7,648 nt of DNA from Betaproteobacteria bacterium (lineage in GTDB: Bacteria > Pseudomonadota > Gammaproteobacteria > Burkholderiales > SG8-39), in assembly GCA_016867955.1 (NCBI GenBank), contig VGIE01000097.1:1-7648 (forward strand), in the 5' to 3' direction. This document shows, piece after piece, positions 4,929 through 7,648 of the stretch. Numbering within the stretch: the stretch's first letter is position 1; every line of letters begins with the position of its first letter. The position numbers and the translations under genes were made by a program. The notes under the pieces were generated by a model, which saw nothing but the letters and a program-made list of their open reading frames with translations, did not search any database and was not told the origin of the DNA.

Positions 4929-6502
4929 GCGCGCACCTCGCTCGCGATTTTCCTTAACCGCGGCAGCACGTCACCGATCCCGGCCGCCTCCGATCCCGGT
5001 TCGCCCATCGCAAAATAGAGCTTTTTATAGAGCGCAAAGAGCGTCTCATAGACCGCCGCCTGCCGCGCGTCCGGCTCCACGGTCCGGAAGCCGGGGCACA
5101 ATCGGGACTGGGCCTCCTCGATGGTCCGGAACGTCCCCGCGGCCAGGAAGGCGAAGATCGCCGAGCCCAGGCTCGTCACATCGCCCGCCGGCACGAGCAC
5201 CGGCTTGTTCAACACGTTCGCATACACGCGATTGAGAACGTCGTTCCGCTGCGGAATGCCGCCGCCGTTGATTACCCGATGAATCGGCACGCCATGGGAC
5301 GACATTCGCTCCAAAATAATGCGCGTGTGAAACGCCGTGCCTTCAATCGCGGCGAACAGCTCGTCGCGCGCGGTCGTGGTCAGTGTCCAGCCGAGTGTCG
5401 CCCCGCCCAGATCGGCATTCACCAGCACGGTGCGGTCGCCGTTGTCCCAGGTCATGCGCAGGAGCCCGGTCTGGCCTCCCCGATAGTTCTCCAACCCGAC
5501 GAACAAATCGGCCACCGACTTCCCGGCGCGCTGGGCGATGGCTTGAAAGATGTCGCCCGTCGCCGACAGCCCCGCTTCAATTCCGAAGAGTTCCGGATCG
5601 ATCGAGCCCTTCACCGTGCCGCAAACGCCGGGAATTAAGCCCGCGTGCTTCGCCACCGCCATGATGCACGTGGAAGTGCCGACTACATTCACGGCATCGC
5701 CCTCGCGGATGCCCGCGCCAAGGGCGTCCCAGTGCGCGTCGAACGCGCCCACCGGAATGGGAATCCCTTCCGGAAGGCCGAGCCGTTCCGCCCATTGACG
5801 CGAGAGCCTGCCGGCCAGCTGGTCGGAGGTCAAATAGCGGCCATGGAGTTTCGCCGGCACTCCGGCCAGCAAGGGATCGACGGCGGTCAGGAACTCTTCC
5901 GGCGGAAAGCCTCCGAGGCCGCTGTTCCACATCCATTTGTGCCCCATCGCACACACGCTGCGCGCTGCCTGCGAGGGCCCGGTGACGCCGCATAGAACGG
6001 CGGCGATCATGTCGCAATGCTCGAACGCCGATGCGAATCGTTCCCGCTTGTCTAAATTGTGCCTCAGCCAGTGGAGCAACTTTGAGAATCCCCACTCCGA
6101 GGAGTACACGCCGCCGCACCATCGAATCGCCTCCAGATCCGCCTGGCGCGCATGGCGGGTGATTTCGGCCGCTTCTTCGTGCGCGCGATGATCGCACCAC
6201 AGGTAGTAGTCATTGAGCGGCTGCATATGCGCGTCGACGGGAATGACCGACGACCCCGTGGTGTCGAGCGCGATCGCGGCGATCGCGGCGCCCGAAATAC
6301 CAGCATTTGCCAGCGCCTCGCGCATTCCTTTTTCGAGCGCCGAAAGATGATCCTCGTGCCGTTGCGTAGCGAAATCCGGATCGTGCTCGCTCCGGTTCAG
6401 CGGATATTCCGCGATCGCGCTGCCCAGCCTGCCCCGCTCGCTGTCCACGATCGAAACACGCAGACTCAGCGTCCCGAAATCAACTCCCGCTACGGCTGCC
6501 AT
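4919..6502 (-). CDS. araB: Ribulokinase (FGGY carbohydrate kinase)
   Basis: A 527-residue cytosolic kinase, slightly shorter than typical AraB (about 550-570). The N-terminal FGGY domain starts with the phosphate-binding VDFGTLSLR (residues 7-15), followed by ALDTTGSSV (78-86), YYLWCDHRA (99-107) and WCGGVYSSEW (128-137), all characteristic of ribulokinases. The C-terminal domain has the catalytic-base segment VGAFDAHWDALGAG (251-264, D255), VVGTSTC (273-279) and GGGIPQRN (413-420). It would phosphorylate L-ribulose, or a similar ketose, to the 5-phosphate used by AraD. GGAAGGAG about 9 nt before ATG 6502 is a good ribosome-binding site. Its position opposite araD, with 3' ends overlapping by 10 bp, means the two partners need separate promoters and lack room for a terminator between them. 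A related FGGY kinase for another ketose (for example erythrulose) remains possible. Confidence 0.92.
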   Translation of the reverse strand: MAAVAGVDFGTLSLRVSIVDSERGRLGSAIAEYPLNRSEHDPDFATQRHEDHLSALEKGMREALANAGISGAAIAAIALDTTGSSVIPVDAHMQPLNDYYLWCDHRAHEEAAEITRHARQADLEAIRWCGGVYSSEWGFSKLLHWLRHNLDKRERFASAFEHCDMIAAVLCGVTGPSQAARSVCAMGHKWMWNSGLGGFPPEEFLTAVDPLLAGVPAKLHGRYLTSDQLAGRLSRQWAERLGLPEGIPIPVGAFDAHWDALGAGIREGDAVNVVGTSTCIMAVAKHAGLIPGVCGTVKGSIDPELFGIEAGLSATGDIFQAIAQRAGKSVADLFVGLENYRGGQTGLLRMTWDNGDRTVLVNADLGGATLGWTLTTTARDELFAAIEGTAFHTRIILERMSSHGVPIHRVINGGGIPQRNDVLNRVYANVLNKPVLVPAGDVTSLGSAIFAFLAAGTFRTIEEAQSRLCPGFRTVEPDARQAAVYETLFALYKKLYFAMGEPGSEAAGIGDVLPRLRKIASEVRAQA

Positions 6503-6742
6503 TCCTTAGCACTCCTTCCAGTTCAAACACGTGTACATTCCCCGCGCGACTCGCGCACACCGATTGAAAACGGTCACGGCTCCGCACCACCCATGCGCGA
6601 AACCCGCATTCCGCCTTCCTATGACAGGCAACCACGCGCGGAACGATCTATTGGGATCAGCCACATTTGTCTCAGAATTCTAGCCAAAAACATTTGAAAT
6701 TTCCTGGATCGTGTCGTAAGAAATCTTCCTGCCGTTGTTTGA
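6503..6742. promoter_or_regulatory. Upstream region of araB with short palindromes
   Basis: I see no credible gene here. Three short symmetric elements lie upstream of araB: ACACGTGT at 6527-6534, GCGCGA-C-TCGCGC at 6544-6556, and ACCG-N8-CGGT at 6559-6574. The last includes TGAAAACGGT (6565-6574), which resembles a LacI-family operator half-site plus centre. This is the only place an araB promoter could be, but I could not pick convincing -35 and -10 boxes on the minus strand. Confidence 0.3.
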
Positions 6743-6979
6743 ACGGAACGGTGCGAAGGGCAATATAGCCGTCCCGCGGCAGACCCGGCCCCGGGGCTCG
6801 GCTTCGCCGGCACCGCCGATTCCGCGGCGAAGACAGCGGTGCGCGGCCGCTCCGGCGTGTTCATGAATCCGCACAGACTGCCTGGCGGGCCAAGTTGGTG
6901 GGCAACACGGTCAACGAACCGAACCGGTTCATCTGCAACCGCGCGGAGACCCGGGCAGAACGATGGAACGGTCGGTTGA
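6743..6979 (+). pseudogene. TonB-dependent receptor (Oar-like) beta-barrel remnant
   Basis: A frame open from a stop at 6740-6742 to TGA 6977-6979 has no start codon before its middle. Between 6788 and 6868 it encodes APGLGFAG, then KTAVRGRSGVFMN, which lines up without gaps with the APRLGFAWDxFGxGKTAVRGGFGIFxN barrel motif common in acidobacterial TonB-dependent receptors with a carboxypeptidase-regulatory N-terminus. After about 6870 the similarity breaks; a neighbouring frame continues with KLVGNTVNEPNRF, which may mark a frameshift. Full receptors have around 1,000 residues, so this is a small dead fragment. The assignment is by motif recognition only. Confidence 0.4.
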
Positions 6980-6986
6980 CGTTCTA

Positions 6987-6998
6987 ATCCGATCGGAT
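6987..6998. promoter_or_regulatory. Perfect 12-bp palindrome upstream of the amidohydrolase
   Basis: ATCCGATCGGAT is its own reverse complement and lies 51 bp before the amidohydrolase start. A TTGACG stands at 6976-6981, but no good -10 box follows at the right distance. It could be an operator. Confidence 0.3.
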
Positions 6999-7025
6999 CA
7001 ATTTCGCCGCCTCTGAGGAGCTATG

Positions 7026-7052
7026 ATGGGAGCTCCAAGAATGGAAACATGA
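7026..7052 (+). CDS. Possible 8-residue leader peptide coupled to the amidohydrolase
   Basis: A tiny frame encoding MGAPRMET starts at ATG 7026 (a second ATG is at 7023) and ends with a TGA that overlaps the amidohydrolase start (ATGA, 7049-7052). GAGGAG at 7015-7020 is the only strong ribosome-binding site nearby, and it is too far (28 nt) to serve ATG 7049 directly. The arrangement suggests that ribosomes load here and restart at 7049. It could also be chance. Confidence 0.35.
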   Translation: MGAPRMET

Positions 7053-7648
7053 GCCGAGCAAATCGTAGAGAGTTCATTGCGGGTTCGGGTCTGGCGGCGG
7101 CTGCTTCGGCGGCCGCGCCGGCCGCCCGCAGCGTCGACTGCCAGAGCCACCTCTTCATCCCCGAGTTGGTGGCGCTGATGGAAAAGCGAAAGACTTCTCC
7201 GCACGTCTATCGGAAGGATGGCGGCACCTACATCGTCGTCAACGACTGGATGCGGCGGTTGATGCCTAAGCACATGGATGTCGACGCAAAGCTGGCCGAC
7301 ATGGACGCCTCCGGCATCGGTATCAGCGCGCTGAGCATCAACGACCCCGGGCCGGAATTGTTCGCCAAGGACGGTCCGGCCATCGCTCGAATGGTTAACG
7401 ACGCCATCGCCGATATCGCCAAGAAACACCCGTCGCGGTTCTTTGGTCTCATGGTGCTGCCGCTTCAGGATATGGACGCGTCGCTCGCCGAGATGGAACG
7501 CTGCGTCAACAAGTTGGGAATGAAGGGCATCCTGCTGTACTCCAACCTCGCCGGAGAGTTCCCCGACGAAGAGCGCTTCCGGCCTATGTTCGAGCATGCG
7601 CAGCGGCTGGACCTTCCCGTGCTTTTGCATCCCGCCTATCCGATGACG
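7049..7648 (+). CDS. Tat-exported amidohydrolase (ACMSD-like metal-dependent hydrolase family), N-terminal part
   Basis: The first 200 residues are present; the gene continues past the window. Residues 1-27 form a twin-arginine signal (NRREFIAG, then an Ala-rich hydrophobic stretch ending APAARS), so the enzyme is probably exported folded. The first barrel strand, VDCQSHLFIPE (29-39), matches the D-x-H-x-H metal site of the amidohydrolase-2 family, but the first His is Gln32; H34 is kept. Other family-like pieces are LADMDASGI (82-90), ALSINDPG (94-101), FFGLMVLPLQD (131-141) and VLLHPAYP (191-198, with H194 as the expected next ligand). Relatives include aminocarboxymuconate-semialdehyde decarboxylase and aromatic-acid decarboxylases, but no substrate can be assigned. 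ATG 7049 is the only start in frame before the signal. A direct link to the sugar genes is not shown. Confidence 0.85.
   Translation, partial: MSRANRREFIAGSGLAAAASAAAPAARSVDCQSHLFIPELVALMEKRKTSPHVYRKDGGTYIVVNDWMRRLMPKHMDVDAKLADMDASGIGISALSINDPGPELFAKDGPAIARMVNDAIADIAKKHPSRFFGLMVLPLQDMDASLAEMERCVNKLGMKGILLYSNLAGEFPDEERFRPMFEHAQRLDLPVLLHPAYPMT

Noticed and set aside
5279..6200. Several plus- and minus-strand open frames inside araB
   Set aside because: All lie within the well-conserved ribulokinase gene in other frames and show no domains.
6619..6874. Two overlapping minus-strand open frames of 64-81 residues in the araB-amidohydrolase gap
   Set aside because: No recognisable family or ribosome-binding site, and they are antisense to the TonB-receptor remnant. 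I keep a small doubt about the SYDTIQEISNVFG end.
6976..7004. Sigma70 promoter starting at TTGACG before the amidohydrolase
   Set aside because: No hexamer at a 16-18 bp spacing resembles TATAAT.

Overview
This is a GC-rich bacterial window holding a compact sugar or sugar-acid catabolic gene group beside an old tRNA integration site. The best guess for the source is an acidobacterium (Bryobacterales/Solibacter-like). That guess rests on a TonB-receptor remnant of the kind very common there, on a Tat-exported amidohydrolase start, and on general sequence style, so it is inference and not proof.

Left end (1-555): decayed mobile-element material. A frameshifted IS6-family transposase C-terminal fragment runs into an unrelated tail with a tandem 12-bp repeat. 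It is followed by the 3' half of a tRNA-Pro, running exactly from the anticodon loop to CCA, with no 5' half. Two progressively more degenerate partial copies of the same tRNA end follow. This is what repeated tyrosine-recombinase integration at a tRNA leaves behind.

Minus-strand operon (2392 down to 556): a small ORF of 34 (or 42) residues, then a ketopantoate-reductase-family enzyme starting at TTG, then a short-chain dehydrogenase. The genes are joined by 4-nt overlaps (TTGA, then ATGA).

Divergent control region (about 2393-2580): it holds a 22-bp near-palindrome and a sigma70-like promoter placed so that the rightward transcript would be leaderless or nearly so.

Plus-strand operon (2581-4928): a D-apionate oxidoisomerase (ApnO)-family enzyme, then a xylose-isomerase-like TIM-barrel protein that may be a 3-oxo-isoapionate decarboxylase (OiaC), then L-ribulose-5-phosphate 4-epimerase (AraD). 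The junctions are ATGA and TAA-ATG with no gap. A ribulokinase (AraB) converges on araD from the opposite strand, and their 3' ends overlap by 10 bp. No L-arabinose isomerase, transporter or regulator is visible.

Taken together, the six enzymes suggest one sugar utilisation locus. It combines the two dedicated steps of non-phosphorylative apionate breakdown (ApnO, OiaC) with the lower half of L-arabinose catabolism (AraB, AraD), plus two oxidoreductases whose substrates are unknown. That combination is the most interesting part of the window.

Right end (6503-7648): a gene-poor 546-bp stretch with several short palindromes, a broken TonB-dependent-receptor fragment and a tiny upstream ORF. 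It is followed by the start of a Tat-exported amidohydrolase that runs off the window and lacks the first metal-binding histidine.
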